Positions 27,849 to 37,046 of a DNA stretch of 64,000 nucleotides are shown here, one piece after another. The translations under genes were made by a program, and so were the position numbers. Position 1 is the first letter of the stretch. Each line of letters opens with the position of its first letter. The notes below the pieces were generated by a model. It did no database searches and had not been told where the DNA came from. It worked only from the letters and a program-made list of their open reading frames with translations. The DNA is taken from contig NZ_JAGQED010000004.1 of assembly GCF_018304965.1 (NCBI RefSeq), forward strand, positions 124,001-188,000, in the 5' to 3' direction. The stretch is from Collimonas antrihumi. Its GTDB lineage: Bacteria > Pseudomonadota > Gammaproteobacteria > Burkholderiales > Burkholderiaceae_D.

Positions 27849-30800
27849 TCATGACAGCTGCTGCTGCTGATCCTGATCATCATCGACATCGGTTACTGCG
27901 GCATTACCTCGCCATTTACGTTTGACCCAACTGCCAAAATCATCCAGATAGGTATAGATCACCGGCACTACCACCAGCGTCAATAGTGACGAAGTGATAA
28001 TTCCGCCGATGACAGCCTGTCCCATCGGGGCGCGCTGTTCAGAGCCTTCGGCCACGCCAAAGGCCAGCGGCACCATGCCGAACACCATCGCCAAGGTCGT
28101 CATCAGGATAGGGCGCAGGCGGACGTGCGCCGCTTCCAGCAGGGCGGCACCGCGTTCGGTGCCGGCTCTGCGCGCCTGGTTGGCGAAATCGACCAGCAAG
28201 ATGGCATTCTTGGTCACCAGGCCCATCAGCATGATGAAACCGATGATGGAAAACATGTTCAGGGTCGAGCGGAAAATCATCAGCGACAGGAACACCCCGA
28301 TCAAGGTCAGCGGCAGCGCCGACATGATCGCCAGCGGCTGCAAGAAGCTGGCAAATTGCGAAGCCAGGATCATGTAGATGAAAATGATCGCCAGCCCCAG
28401 GGCAGCCAACGCGTAGTTAAACGATTCTTGCATGCTTTTGGTGGTGCCTCCGACCTGGTAACGATAGCCGGCGGGCCAGTGCATGCCATCCAGCGCTGTT
28501 TTGACATCGGCATTGACCTGGCCTGCGGAACGGCCGACAGCGTCAGCCGACAACTCGATCTCGCGATTCAGATCGCGCCGGTTGATCTGGTTGGCACCGG
28601 TGGAAGCGGTGATGTCGGCGACCTGGCGCAACGGCACCATCTTGGCCGAGCCATCGCTGTTGAGCTGGGTGCTGGCCAGCATCAGGCGTGATAAATCCTC
28701 GCTGGCATTGCGGTCAGAGGGCGCCAGGCGCACGTTGACGTCGTAATTTTCATCGTCCGGGCCGCGCCAGCTGCTGACCGCCTCACCCGCCAGCAAAGGC
28801 CGCAAGGCATTGCCGATTTGCGCCACGCCGATACCGAGGTCGGCGCCGATATCGCGTTTCGGCGTCACCGCGATGTTGGGTTTGTTGTCTTTCAGGCTGG
28901 AGTCGAGATCGACCAGGCCCGGCACCGCACGCATGCGGCGTTGCGCTTCGGCCGACAAGCGCTCCAGTTCCTTCAGGTCGTGGCCGAGCAGGCTCAGCCT
29001 TACTTGCTTGCTATCGCCGCCCGCCGCCGCCAGCGATCCAACCTGGGTCACGGTGATACCGGCCACCTGCGACAGGCGCTCGCGCAGCAACGGCGTCAGT
29101 TCGGCATTACTGCGTTTGCGCTGCTGGCGCGGGGTCAGGCGGATAAAGATGGAGGCGTAATTCTTACCTTGCGATACGCCGGTATTGACGGTGGTGTAGA
29201 TATCTTGCACTTCGGGGAATTCGCGCAGGATGCTTTCGACCTGATGGACCTTGGTCTCAGTCAGCTCCAGTGAAGAACCAACCGGCGTATAGAAGGTGAC
29301 GCCGCTTTCGGAGTAATCGGCATTCGGAATAAATTCGGTACCGACCAGTCCGGCAGCCGGCAGCGCCAGGCCGGCGACGAAGGCCAGTATGGCAATGCCT
29401 ACCGTCATTTTGCGATGCCCGAGAGACCACTTGAGCAGCACCTGGTAGCCGTCCGACAGCCATTGCACCAGGCGCTCGAACACTTCCAGCACACGGCCGA
29501 TGGTGTTGGCGTAGATGCCACGGCGCTGCTTGTGGCCGGTTTCGTCGGTATGCAGTGCCGGATCGGGCCAGATGGAAGACAGCATCGGATCCAGCGTGAA
29601 CGAGACAAACATGGAGATCAAGACCGCCGCCGTCACCGTGATGCCGAACTGGTGGAAGAAGCGCCCTATGATGCCGCCCATGAAGCCGACCGGCAAGAAC
29701 ACGGCGACGATGGAAAAGGTGGTGGCCAATACCGCCAGGCCGATTTCAGCGGTGCCGTCGAGCGCTGCCAGTTTGTGGCTCTTGAAGCGTCCATCAGGGT
29801 GGCCATCAAGCCTCATGCCCGCATGGCGTACGATATTTTCACGCACCACGATAGCGTCGTCGATCAGCAAGCCGACGCACAGCGACAGCGCCATCAGCGT
29901 AATCATGTTGATGGTGAAGCCGAACACGTTCATGAACAGGAACGTGCCGATCAACGCCACCGGCAAAGTCAGCCCGGTGATGATGGTCGAGCGCCATGAA
30001 TTGAGGAACAGGAATACGATCAGGATCGTCAGTGCGGCGCCTTCCAGCAGGGTTTGCCGGACATTGTGGACGCCCACCCGGATTTGCCGCGAGCCATCGT
30101 GGATCGCCTGGATCTTGATGCCGGGATGCAGGGTCTGGATAGTGGTTTGCAGCTCTTGCATGGCATGCATCAAGCCGTCCGCCACTTCGATCGTGTTTTG
30201 TCCTTGCGCTTTCAGGATATCCAGCGCCAGGGTGCGCTGGCCATTGTAGAGCGCCAGGTTTTCCTGCTCTTCCTGGCCATCGACCACGGTAGCGATTTGC
30301 GACAGCTTGACACTGTGGCCGCCGCGTATCGCCACTACGATATCGTTGAAGTGCTGCGGGTCCTTGAATTTGCCCAGGACTTGCACCACTTTTTCACTGT
30401 CGGCGCTGCGGATCGCACCGGTCGGCAGTTCCTGGTTTTCATTGCGGATGGCATCTTCGACTTGATTGATCCCGATCCCCAGCGATTCCATCTCCACCGG
30501 TTTGACGTAGATATTGATTTGCCGCTTGACGCCGCCCACCAGCGTCACCGAACCGACGCCACGTACATTCTCCAGACGCTTCTTGACGATTTGATCGGCG
30601 ATGGTGGTCAGCTCGCGCAAGTCGCGCGGCTTGGCCTTGGGATCGTTGGTGACCGAGATCGAAAAAATCGGCGCATCCGCCGGATCGTAGCGCGTGATCA
30701 GCGGCTCCTTGATCTCCTTGCGGAAGGCGGCTTTGACCGCGGCCACTTTTTCGCGCACGTCTTGCGCCCCCTGGGTCGGATCGACATTCAGGTTGAATTG

Positions 30801-31079
30801 AACGATGACCACCGACTGCCCTTCATAAGAGCGCGATGTCAGGGTGTCGATGCCATTGATGGTGTTGACCGCTTCTTCAATCGGGCGGCTGACATCCGAT
30901 TCCACCGTTTCCGGCGATGCGCCGGGATACAAGGTTTGCACCACCACCACCGGGAACGTGATATCCGGAAACTGGTCCACCCGCAGCCGATCGTAGGAGA
31001 ACAACCCCAACACCACAAAGGCCATCATCATCATGGTGGCCAGTACCGGATTGCCAATGCTGATGCGCGTGAACCACAT
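27849..31079 (-). CDS. RND efflux transporter, HAE1/MdtC-like (second pump)
   Basis: The protein has 1076 residues, with the twelve-helix architecture of the AcrB superfamily. The relay Asp pair is visible in SLCVGLLIDDAIVVRENIVRH near residue 408. It differs from the pump at 19861 in its N-terminus (MWFTRISIGNPVLATMMMM) and in a Gln-rich C-terminal tail. It is paired with the adaptor just upstream, with three bases between. There is no dedicated outer-membrane channel gene, so TolC (25355) or the NodT-like protein may serve. It is controlled most likely by the TetR protein encoded at the head of the operon. Substrate unknown. Confidence 0.94.
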   Translation of the reverse strand: MWFTRISIGNPVLATMMMMAFVVLGLFSYDRLRVDQFPDITFPVVVVQTLYPGASPETVESDVSRPIEEAVNTINGIDTLTSRSYEGQSVVIVQFNLNVDPTQGAQDVREKVAAVKAAFRKEIKEPLITRYDPADAPIFSISVTNDPKAKPRDLRELTTIADQIVKKRLENVRGVGSVTLVGGVKRQINIYVKPVEMESLGIGINQVEDAIRNENQELPTGAIRSADSEKVVQVLGKFKDPQHFNDIVVAIRGGHSVKLSQIATVVDGQEEQENLALYNGQRTLALDILKAQGQNTIEVADGLMHAMQELQTTIQTLHPGIKIQAIHDGSRQIRVGVHNVRQTLLEGAALTILIVFLFLNSWRSTIITGLTLPVALIGTFLFMNVFGFTINMITLMALSLCVGLLIDDAIVVRENIVRHAGMRLDGHPDGRFKSHKLAALDGTAEIGLAVLATTFSIVAVFLPVGFMGGIIGRFFHQFGITVTAAVLISMFVSFTLDPMLSSIWPDPALHTDETGHKQRRGIYANTIGRVLEVFERLVQWLSDGYQVLLKWSLGHRKMTVGIAILAFVAGLALPAAGLVGTEFIPNADYSESGVTFYTPVGSSLELTETKVHQVESILREFPEVQDIYTTVNTGVSQGKNYASIFIRLTPRQQRKRSNAELTPLLRERLSQVAGITVTQVGSLAAAGGDSKQVRLSLLGHDLKELERLSAEAQRRMRAVPGLVDLDSSLKDNKPNIAVTPKRDIGADLGIGVAQIGNALRPLLAGEAVSSWRGPDDENYDVNVRLAPSDRNASEDLSRLMLASTQLNSDGSAKMVPLRQVADITASTGANQINRRDLNREIELSADAVGRSAGQVNADVKTALDGMHWPAGYRYQVGGTTKSMQESFNYALAALGLAIIFIYMILASQFASFLQPLAIMSALPLTLIGVFLSLMIFRSTLNMFSIIGFIMLMGLVTKNAILLVDFANQARRAGTERGAALLEAAHVRLRPILMTTLAMVFGMVPLAFGVAEGSEQRAPMGQAVIGGIITSSLLTLVVVPVIYTYLDDFGSWVKRKWRGNAAVTDVDDDQDQQQQLS

Positions 31080-31082
31080 GGC

Positions 31083-32240
31083 CTAGCCTTTGCTGCCGGC
31101 GGGTTTGGCGGCAAGTACCTTGACGCTGGCGCCATCCGGCAGGTTGCCGAGATTAACCTTGACGATGCGGGCGCCATTGCTGACGCCGCTCAGGATTTCC
31201 ACTGCATTGCTGCTATCGCCGTCGTTGCCGCGCAACCCTAAAGTGACGCTGCGGCGATGAACCTTGCCGTTTTCTATGAGATACACATAGTTGTCGCTGG
31301 CGTCGCTCTGGATTGCCGATTGCGGTGCAGTCAGCACGCCGTTTTTCCGCGACAAGGTCAGCTGCGCTTCGCCAAACATTCCGGCCCGCAGCAAGCCCCG
31401 GGGATTATCGATCTGGATATACACCATGATCGAGCGCGAACCGGTTTCAGTCGATGGATTGATGCGGGCTACTTTGCCGATCACAGGAGTAGGCAATCCG
31501 TCGAGCGTCAACCGGACTTCCTGGCCCAATGCCACGCTCAGGATGTTCGAAGTCGGCACCGCTGCCGCCATTTCCATTTGCCGCAAATCGACGATTTCAA
31601 GCAGGTTGTTGTCGGGCGATACCTTCTCGCCGGGCTCCACCGAACGGCGGCTGATCAAGCCGTTGATCGGCGCCCGGATCACCGTATCCGAGAGCGCCTT
31701 GCGCGCTACATCCAGCGCGCCGGCGGCAGAGTCGACGTTGGCTTTGGCGATGTCGTACTGGCTGGCGGCATTGTCGAAGGCGTTTTTCGAAATGAAGCCT
31801 TTTTCCACCAGGATCTTGTTGTTGGCGCGGGTCTTGCTGGCGATGTCGAGCTGGCCTTGCGCCGCCACTTGCGATCCCAGCGCTTGATTGACACGTGCCT
31901 GATAATCGCTGCTGTCCATCGTGACGATTACCTGGCCGCTGGTAACGCTTGCACCTTCTCTCACCAGCACTTCCCTTACTTCGCCGCTGACCCTGGCTTT
32001 GACCTGGGCTTGATTGACAGCGCGCAGTGCGCCCGAAAGCGGTAACACTTCACGCAGATCGTGTGGCGCTACCTGCATCACATCGCTTTCCAGGAATTCC
32101 AGGCTAGGGGTGGCTGCTGCGGTTTTTTGCGGCGCCGGCGGGGGTGTCTTGCGTTGCGCCATGAGAATCATCCCCAGCACTGCTGCAATACCGACAACAG
32201 CGATGACGATCCAGCGTTTATGGCGTCTCGACATAGTCAT
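31083..32240 (-). CDS. RND efflux periplasmic adaptor (second pump)
   Basis: The product has 385 residues from ATG 32240, which overlaps the TetR stop codon as ATGA. The longer open frame runs antisense-like through the TetR gene and was rejected. A single N-terminal hydrophobic segment (WIVIAVVGIAAVLGMILM, about residues 9-26) anchors the protein without a lipobox. The lipoyl/coiled-coil adaptor domains follow, seen in VKARVSGEVREVLVREG and the ISRRSVEPGEKVS block. Together with the pump gene three bases downstream it forms a two-gene efflux unit whose expression is coupled to the repressor gene. Confidence 0.92.
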   Translation of the reverse strand: MTMSRRHKRWIVIAVVGIAAVLGMILMAQRKTPPPAPQKTAAATPSLEFLESDVMQVAPHDLREVLPLSGALRAVNQAQVKARVSGEVREVLVREGASVTSGQVIVTMDSSDYQARVNQALGSQVAAQGQLDIASKTRANNKILVEKGFISKNAFDNAASQYDIAKANVDSAAGALDVARKALSDTVIRAPINGLISRRSVEPGEKVSPDNNLLEIVDLRQMEMAAAVPTSNILSVALGQEVRLTLDGLPTPVIGKVARINPSTETGSRSIMVYIQIDNPRGLLRAGMFGEAQLTLSRKNGVLTAPQSAIQSDASDNYVYLIENGKVHRRSVTLGLRGNDGDSSNAVEILSGVSNGARIVKVNLGNLPDGASVKVLAAKPAGSKG

Positions 32241-32917
32241 TGAGCAGCTGGAACAGGTGTTGGCCGGGTTGGCTGCGGGATTGGCTTGCTCAGCAAGCCA
32301 TGCAGGCAGAGGTCGATAAAACTGCTCAGATAAGTTTCCGGGTTGACTGCTTCGACGTGGCAGGGATTGAGAGGTTGCTGCCACATCATCAGCATGATCA
32401 CCGGTGCGACCAGTACATTGGCGGTCTGGTGGACATCGATCGCACGAAATTCGCCACGCTCGATGCCACGCTGCAGCAGGCCCACCAGCATGGCATCGCA
32501 GCGCATGCTGATTTCTTCGCGATGAAAGGCCGCCAGCTCGGGGAAATTACCTGATTCGGCCATCATCAGTTTGGTAATCCCGGCCAGTTTGGTGGCGCCG
32601 ATACGCTCCCACCAGACCAGGATGATGTGGCGGAACAGATCGGCACTGGAGCCGTCGTAGCTGCCAATGATGTCGTCAGCTTCATCCAGCAGCGGCAGCA
32701 TGTTTTCGCGCACTACCGCCTTGAACAATTCTTCCTTGTTCTCAAAGTACAGGTACAGCGTTCCTTTGGAGACGCCGGCCCGGGCCGCAACATCGCCCAG
32801 CCGGGTGGCGGCAAATCCGCGTTCGACGAACAAATCCAGCGCGGCCGCCAGCAATTCCTGCGGACGTGCTTCTTTGCGTCGGGCCCAACGGGGTTTGGAG
32901 CTGAAAGGGCAGTTCAT
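32237..32917 (-). CDS. TetR-family repressor heading the second efflux operon
   Basis: The protein has 226 residues. The helix-turn-helix is RLGDVAARAGVSKGTLYLYF near residues 39-58. The C-terminal domain is hydrophobic and unlike the AcrR-type protein at 24515. Unusually for TetR, the gene is cotranscribed in front of adaptor and pump instead of being divergent, so the repressor and pump should rise together. A perfect palindrome at 32951-32970 just upstream is the likely operator. The protein ends in a Pro-rich tail with no clear role. Confidence 0.91.
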   Translation of the reverse strand: MNCPFSSKPRWARRKEARPQELLAAALDLFVERGFAATRLGDVAARAGVSKGTLYLYFENKEELFKAVVRENMLPLLDEADDIIGSYDGSSADLFRHIILVWWERIGATKLAGITKLMMAESGNFPELAAFHREEISMRCDAMLVGLLQRGIERGEFRAIDVHQTANVLVAPVIMLMMWQQPLNPCHVEAVNPETYLSSFIDLCLHGLLSKPIPQPTRPTPVPAAQ

Positions 32918-32950
32918 GAATGCTAGGATTGTCTACTCAGGCTGGATATT

Positions 32951-32970
32951 TACTGACTTTGGAGTCAGTA
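32951..32970. promoter_or_regulatory. Perfect palindrome, likely operator of the TetR-adaptor-pump operon
   Basis: TACTGACT-TTGG-AGTCAGTA, with 8-base perfect arms, lies 34 bases upstream of the TetR start on the minus strand. Size and position fit a TetR dimer site that overlaps the promoter. A similar TSAnTSA-type site is known for some TetR regulators of efflux operons. Assignment is by position only. Confidence 0.65.
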
Positions 32971-33033
32971 ATGTAAGCGGCAACCTTTGGAGTGTCAAGG
33001 CGGTCCTGCGCATAGATCCATGCGATACCCGTT

Positions 33034-33852
33034 TCATTCAGTTTTCTCCAGCTGTTCATAGACAGCACCGGCGACACGGGCAAGTTCGCCTCTATCCATG
33101 CCTGCAGACAGCGCATAGCCAAACTTGCTGTCAATCCAATAGAAAACGTTGATCGGTCCTTCTTGCGCAAAGCGGAAGCCGGTGTCCTTGTTGTGGGTCT
33201 GTTCAGTGGAGACGTACAAGGTGAGACGACGGCCTGTGGCGTCGTGATACATGAATTGGGCCACCGGGCCGCTTTCTCCAGGCAACAGGCGGCCGCCAAT
33301 TAATTCGTATCCCTGTTTGCCGAGCCTGGGTGGACGAATCGGGGTGCCGATGCGTTTCGATAGCCAGGCAACCAACTGCTCTTCCTGATCCGCGCTGATC
33401 TCTACCGGACGTCGCACATCCGGGCTATAGACGGCATGGGCGATTGCCGCCTGGTGCGCCAGTGCCGCCACATTCCTGGCGGGTGCCGGCGCCGTAGCTG
33501 ACGACGGCAAAAACATCGGACTGGATTGCGTTTGTCCGTGCAGCCCCCATCCTGCCGCGCCACCAGCAAGGGCGATGGCCAGACCGGCGGTGTAGCGTTG
33601 CAGGCGCCATAATTGTCTGTGCGCTGCCGCAGGCTGTGCCGATAGTGTCGACAGTTGCGGCGGTATCGGCTCATCCAGCACTGGTTCGAACAGCGCGCGC
33701 AGTCTGGCAGACTGTTCACGGTAGACATTTATCCGTTCTGCTTCGACCGGCCTCGCCGCCAGATACGAATCGATCTCCGCTCTTCTGGATTGCGGCAGCA
33801 AACCATCCACATAGGCATGCAAGTCTGCTTCAGTAACAGGTAAGTGATTCAT
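33034..33852 (-). CDS. Transmembrane anti-sigma factor
   Basis: The protein has 272 residues. The N-terminal cytoplasmic part begins MNHLPVTEADLHAYVDGLLP, a typical anti-sigma start for the ChrR/RsiW-like group that lacks the zinc HxxxCxxC motif. One hydrophobic helix (about residues 88-106) is followed by a periplasmic domain. Its start overlaps the ECF sigma stop by four bases (33849-33852), the usual sign of a sigma/anti-sigma pair. It should hold the sigma factor at the membrane until an envelope signal arrives. The signal is not known. Confidence 0.87.
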   Translation of the reverse strand: MNHLPVTEADLHAYVDGLLPQSRRAEIDSYLAARPVEAERINVYREQSARLRALFEPVLDEPIPPQLSTLSAQPAAAHRQLWRLQRYTAGLAIALAGGAAGWGLHGQTQSSPMFLPSSATAPAPARNVAALAHQAAIAHAVYSPDVRRPVEISADQEEQLVAWLSKRIGTPIRPPRLGKQGYELIGGRLLPGESGPVAQFMYHDATGRRLTLYVSTEQTHNKDTGFRFAQEGPINVFYWIDSKFGYALSAGMDRGELARVAGAVYEQLEKTE

Positions 33853-34352
33853 TTAACTACCTTCAATGGCGATACGACGGTGCGGCCATCCATCAGGGCG
33901 CGCATTTTTTCGCGCGCACGAGACAGTCGCGACATGACGGTTCCCAGCGGGATTTGCAAGGTGGCGGCGACTTCGTCGTAAGTCATTTCTTCCAATGCCA
34001 CCAGAAGCAGAACTTCACGCTGCTCGGTCGGCAGCAGACGCAGGCTTGATTCCAGATCACGTATTTCCAGTCCATCCGTTTGTGCGGCTGCGACGGATAA
34101 TGCCGGTGCGTCATCGTCAAATACCTCGGTCGGCAACCGCGCTTTCCGGATTTGGTCTATGTGCAGGTTATGCATGATGCTGAACAGCCAGGCACGCATG
34201 TTGCCACTAAATGGCCGCAATGGCAGTTTTACCAAGCCACGTTCAATCGTATCCTGCACCAGGTCGTCGGCACCCATACCTCCTACCAAGGCACGGGCAT
34301 AGCGGCGCAGGCGGGGAATACAGGCAAGCAATTGAGCACGAGCGTCTTGCAT
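33849..34352 (-). CDS. ECF-family RNA polymerase sigma factor
   Basis: The protein has 167 residues from ATG 34352; an in-frame TTG at 34364 would add four residues. Region 2 is seen as ADDLVQDTIERGL and MRAWLFSIMHNLHIDQIRK (residues 25-75). Region 4 has the helix-turn-helix MTYDEVAATLQIPLGTVMSRLSR, split as EMTYDEVAATLQ and PLGTVMSRLSRARE near residues 125-155. It is coupled to the anti-sigma gene. No autoregulatory promoter of the AAC/CGT type was recognised upstream. Confidence 0.93.
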   Translation of the reverse strand: MQDARAQLLACIPRLRRYARALVGGMGADDLVQDTIERGLVKLPLRPFSGNMRAWLFSIMHNLHIDQIRKARLPTEVFDDDAPALSVAAAQTDGLEIRDLESSLRLLPTEQREVLLLVALEEMTYDEVAATLQIPLGTVMSRLSRAREKMRALMDGRTVVSPLKVVK

Positions 34353-34690
34353 GGTATCAATCAAACGAGGTTTTAGAGAGTTGTGGAATGGACATCTGCC
34401 AGTCCTTTAAAGTTTCAGAAAAACCATTGTGCCAATATTTATATATTGAATCAAAAGCCGGTGGTCCGCATTTATCGGCAATGCGATTTGGCCCATGGTC
34501 ATCCATCGCCAATATGTACGTTGTGCAATAGTTTTATTTTTTGGAGTTCGCCAACTTCGGCAAGTTGCCGGAGTTGGCGATACGGCATGATCAAGATCGA
34601 TATTTTGCTTTCATTCAAATTATCTTTTGTGAAAATGAAAGGTATTTATCAGATCAGATCAAGATCAGGACAGGATGTTGCTGTTTGATT
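34353..34690. other. 338-base gap holding a strong 33-base hairpin (34548-34580)
   Basis: No credible gene. The main structure is TCGCCAACTTCGGCAA, one central G, then TTGCCGGAGTTGGCGA, that is 16-base arms with one mismatch that is a G-U pair in RNA. It is not followed by a U-tract on either strand, so it is not a classic terminator. It separates the ECF operon from the toxin operon, both read on the minus strand. GC content drops sharply from here into the toxin genes. Confidence 0.6.
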
Positions 34691-35728
34691 TCATGAAAGA
34701 CGATATTGCCTATCTAGCTTTTCCAAGTACAATTTTTTTTCTTGTAACAGAATACTCAAATCCCGGGTATTTACTTCTTGTTCGAACAGGGCGGTCAATT
34801 TATTGAGGAATATACTCAAGGCCTCGAATAAATTATCACTTTCTTTCAATGCAATTGCTCGTTCCACATCAATTTCCACAACATTTGACAGATCCATAAT
34901 CTGCTGTTCTATTGATGCCAATTTAGCATTAAGAGTGGCGATCTCTTGAAGGATCTGAGTAATTTGATTGCTCAGCAGAATTCTGGCGTCCGCTAAATTG
35001 GAATATTTTATTCCATCAGAGATATTTCCCAGTATTTTTTTGTAGGTCTCTACTGCCAGCTGAATAGCCGCTATCTCCGGCTTAGTTAGATTCAATTTTT
35101 CCAGTTCACTGGCGTTAGGAATAAAATCTTTGAATATATCCGCCAAATTTCTTTCACGGATAATATTCTGGCTTTGAATTATGATGGTCCGATCAGCAAT
35201 TTTTTCCTGCTTTTTTTTGTCTTGTTCCACAATATCTTTTTCCAACTGGTTTTTCTGCCGTTGTACATCTTCCTGCTGTTCGCTCAAACGTTCCGTTAGA
35301 ATAACATTGCGCAGATCTGTCGTCTTTTTTTCCACTGTATTGGAGGCCATGCGGAACTGGGAACGAATCTTGTCTATGTCGGCTCGTAAACCTGCCAACA
35401 CTTCGGCACGCGCTGTGTTCAGCTCCGCGATTGCAGAGGTGTCCAGGTTTTTATCGGTCAGGGCTGCATCAATTTCATCGATAATTTCGCAAATGGACTC
35501 AACGACTGTATTCGTTAATACATTTTTTAATTTTGGCACATTCTCTCTTAGCAGCTTGTCCAGATCGAGCGCGTATAAGCTCACTCGATCGATCTTCTCT
35601 TTCACGACTCCCTCGAGCCTATTTTTGACTACTAAACCATGTATATTCTTTAGTGATCGGTTTAGAACTGTAATATCGCATTCAGGGTAGGTGACACTAC
35701 GCGGTAATGAATTAATGGTTGCCATCAT
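34691..35728 (-). CDS. Alpha-xenorhabdolysin-family toxin subunit B (XaxB/YaxB-like)
   Basis: The protein has 345 residues, close to YaxB/XaxB (about 350), and is predicted almost wholly helical with heptad-rich stretches (about residues 130-190 and 255-300). A block around FKDFIPNASELEKLNL and TKPEIAAIQLAVE near residues 200-230 is, as far as I recall, typical of the B subunit. It has no signal peptide. In XaxAB and YaxAB, B joins A to form a large two-component alpha-helical pore in host membranes. ATG 35728 follows AAGGAAAAC. The gene lies 33 bases after the A' gene, in the AT-rich toxin block. The family call rests on size, context and recalled motifs, not on a search. Confidence 0.75.
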   Translation of the reverse strand: MMATINSLPRSVTYPECDITVLNRSLKNIHGLVVKNRLEGVVKEKIDRVSLYALDLDKLLRENVPKLKNVLTNTVVESICEIIDEIDAALTDKNLDTSAIAELNTARAEVLAGLRADIDKIRSQFRMASNTVEKKTTDLRNVILTERLSEQQEDVQRQKNQLEKDIVEQDKKKQEKIADRTIIIQSQNIIRERNLADIFKDFIPNASELEKLNLTKPEIAAIQLAVETYKKILGNISDGIKYSNLADARILLSNQITQILQEIATLNAKLASIEQQIMDLSNVVEIDVERAIALKESDNLFEALSIFLNKLTALFEQEVNTRDLSILLQEKKLYLEKLDRQYRLS

Positions 35729-35761
35729 GTTTTCCTTTTTTAGATTCTGTTGTATTGTGAA

Positions 35762-36970
35762 TTATTGATATAGGCGCTTGTACTCTTCTAATGCCTCATT
35801 GATGGAAATAACCAGGTCTTGGGCCATGCCGCCAACGCTCCCCCAGGGATTAATCACTTTCTTAAAGTTGACGATAAAGCTGGTCAATTTGAGGGCATCG
35901 TTGATGTTTTCCATTTCCTGATTTGAGGCATCGATATGGCTTAATAAGTTTGCCCATACATAGTCCAAATGATTAAGAGCAGATTCCGCATCAAGCATGC
36001 GAATCCCCAGGTCAGAGAAAATTCCAGTCAGATTTTCCAGAGCCGCTTGCAGTGCTTTTTTTTCGGCTACCTGATTTTGCAATTCCTTCACTTCGATAAT
36101 CAGCCTATTTTTAGCCTTGCGTGCTTTTTCCGCTTTATCACCGAAAATACTGCCGGTAATTATTACAGGAATTAAGGCAACACCGGAGAAAGCCAATGCG
36201 ACGTATTTGGAGTAATCTTTTTTTAATTGTTCAATTTCCAGATTTTTTTCATCTATTTGCTCTTGCAAATTTTTGATTGTAGTCAACAGGCCACTTTTTC
36301 TCATTAAATCATATTTGAATTTGATTTGTGGCTCCAGACCCTGAGTGATTTCCCGATTGTTTAGTGTGCCGCCAACTATTTTTATTCTAAAATCGGAAAC
36401 TGCAGTTTTGACTGCGTTTGTGTCGCTCTGTTGTTTGGCTATGTCAATCCTCATCTGAGCTAGTATTTCTTGCAACGCGCCGGCCACTTCCCTATCTTCA
36501 GACGTGTAGGTAATTTCTCGTAACTCCTCCTCTGAAATGTCGCCAACCGTTTGTTTCACGCGCTCCAAAATGGGCATCTGATTGATGATCGCGATGATCT
36601 CGTTTCCGGTTCCAACAATGTTGTTGGCAACGGTATCCAGTACGATACTTTGCTTCAATACATGGCCTTCAAGATTATTCCAGGTAAGGGCGTGGGAATT
36701 AATAGAGATATACTGCTGCAGAATATCTATCGGCTCCAATCCAGCAATGCCGCTATTCTTATAACCAAGATAGCTTTCTACTGTTGTAAGCTGGGTAGGA
36801 AGTGCAAGCCCAGCTCTAACATATAGTTTGATGTTAATAAGGTCTTCTTTCGTAAAAATTCCAGCTGTTCTTTCAACTCCTTCCATTTTTCCGCTGAGTA
36901 GTTGCAGGGCCATTTTTGGTATCTCTGTTGTTTCTATGACGAGATCCGGTGGTGATTTAGTTGCTAACAT
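35762..36970 (-). CDS. Alpha-xenorhabdolysin-family toxin subunit A, second copy (A')
   Basis: The protein has 402 residues from ATG 36970. This start has GGAG 9 bases upstream and aligns without gaps with the start of the A paralogue; an in-frame ATG at 36985 and TTG at 37042 are alternatives. It shares GIFTKED at residue 37, MPILERVK at 132, ARKAKN at 283, IRMLDAE at 323 and NDALKLT at 357 with the gene at 37047. The hydrophobic hairpin or foot is near residues 256-277 between long coiled-coil segments. No signal peptide. The A' hydrophobic segment differs from A (it contains IPVIITG rather than a Gly-rich core), suggesting it may not be a simple redundant copy. Confidence 0.82.
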   Translation of the reverse strand: MLATKSPPDLVIETTEIPKMALQLLSGKMEGVERTAGIFTKEDLINIKLYVRAGLALPTQLTTVESYLGYKNSGIAGLEPIDILQQYISINSHALTWNNLEGHVLKQSIVLDTVANNIVGTGNEIIAIINQMPILERVKQTVGDISEEELREITYTSEDREVAGALQEILAQMRIDIAKQQSDTNAVKTAVSDFRIKIVGGTLNNREITQGLEPQIKFKYDLMRKSGLLTTIKNLQEQIDEKNLEIEQLKKDYSKYVALAFSGVALIPVIITGSIFGDKAEKARKAKNRLIIEVKELQNQVAEKKALQAALENLTGIFSDLGIRMLDAESALNHLDYVWANLLSHIDASNQEMENINDALKLTSFIVNFKKVINPWGSVGGMAQDLVISINEALEEYKRLYQ

Positions 36971-37046
36971 AACGACATTCTCCATGTATGAGCTACGGTT
37001 AAAAACTTGAATGAATGCAGAAGCGAAGAATTCCGACTTCAATTAT

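Noticed and set aside
34383-34688. Plus-strand frame between ECF sigma and toxin genes
   Set aside because: No ribosome-binding site, no recognisable domain, and it spans the 33-base hairpin.
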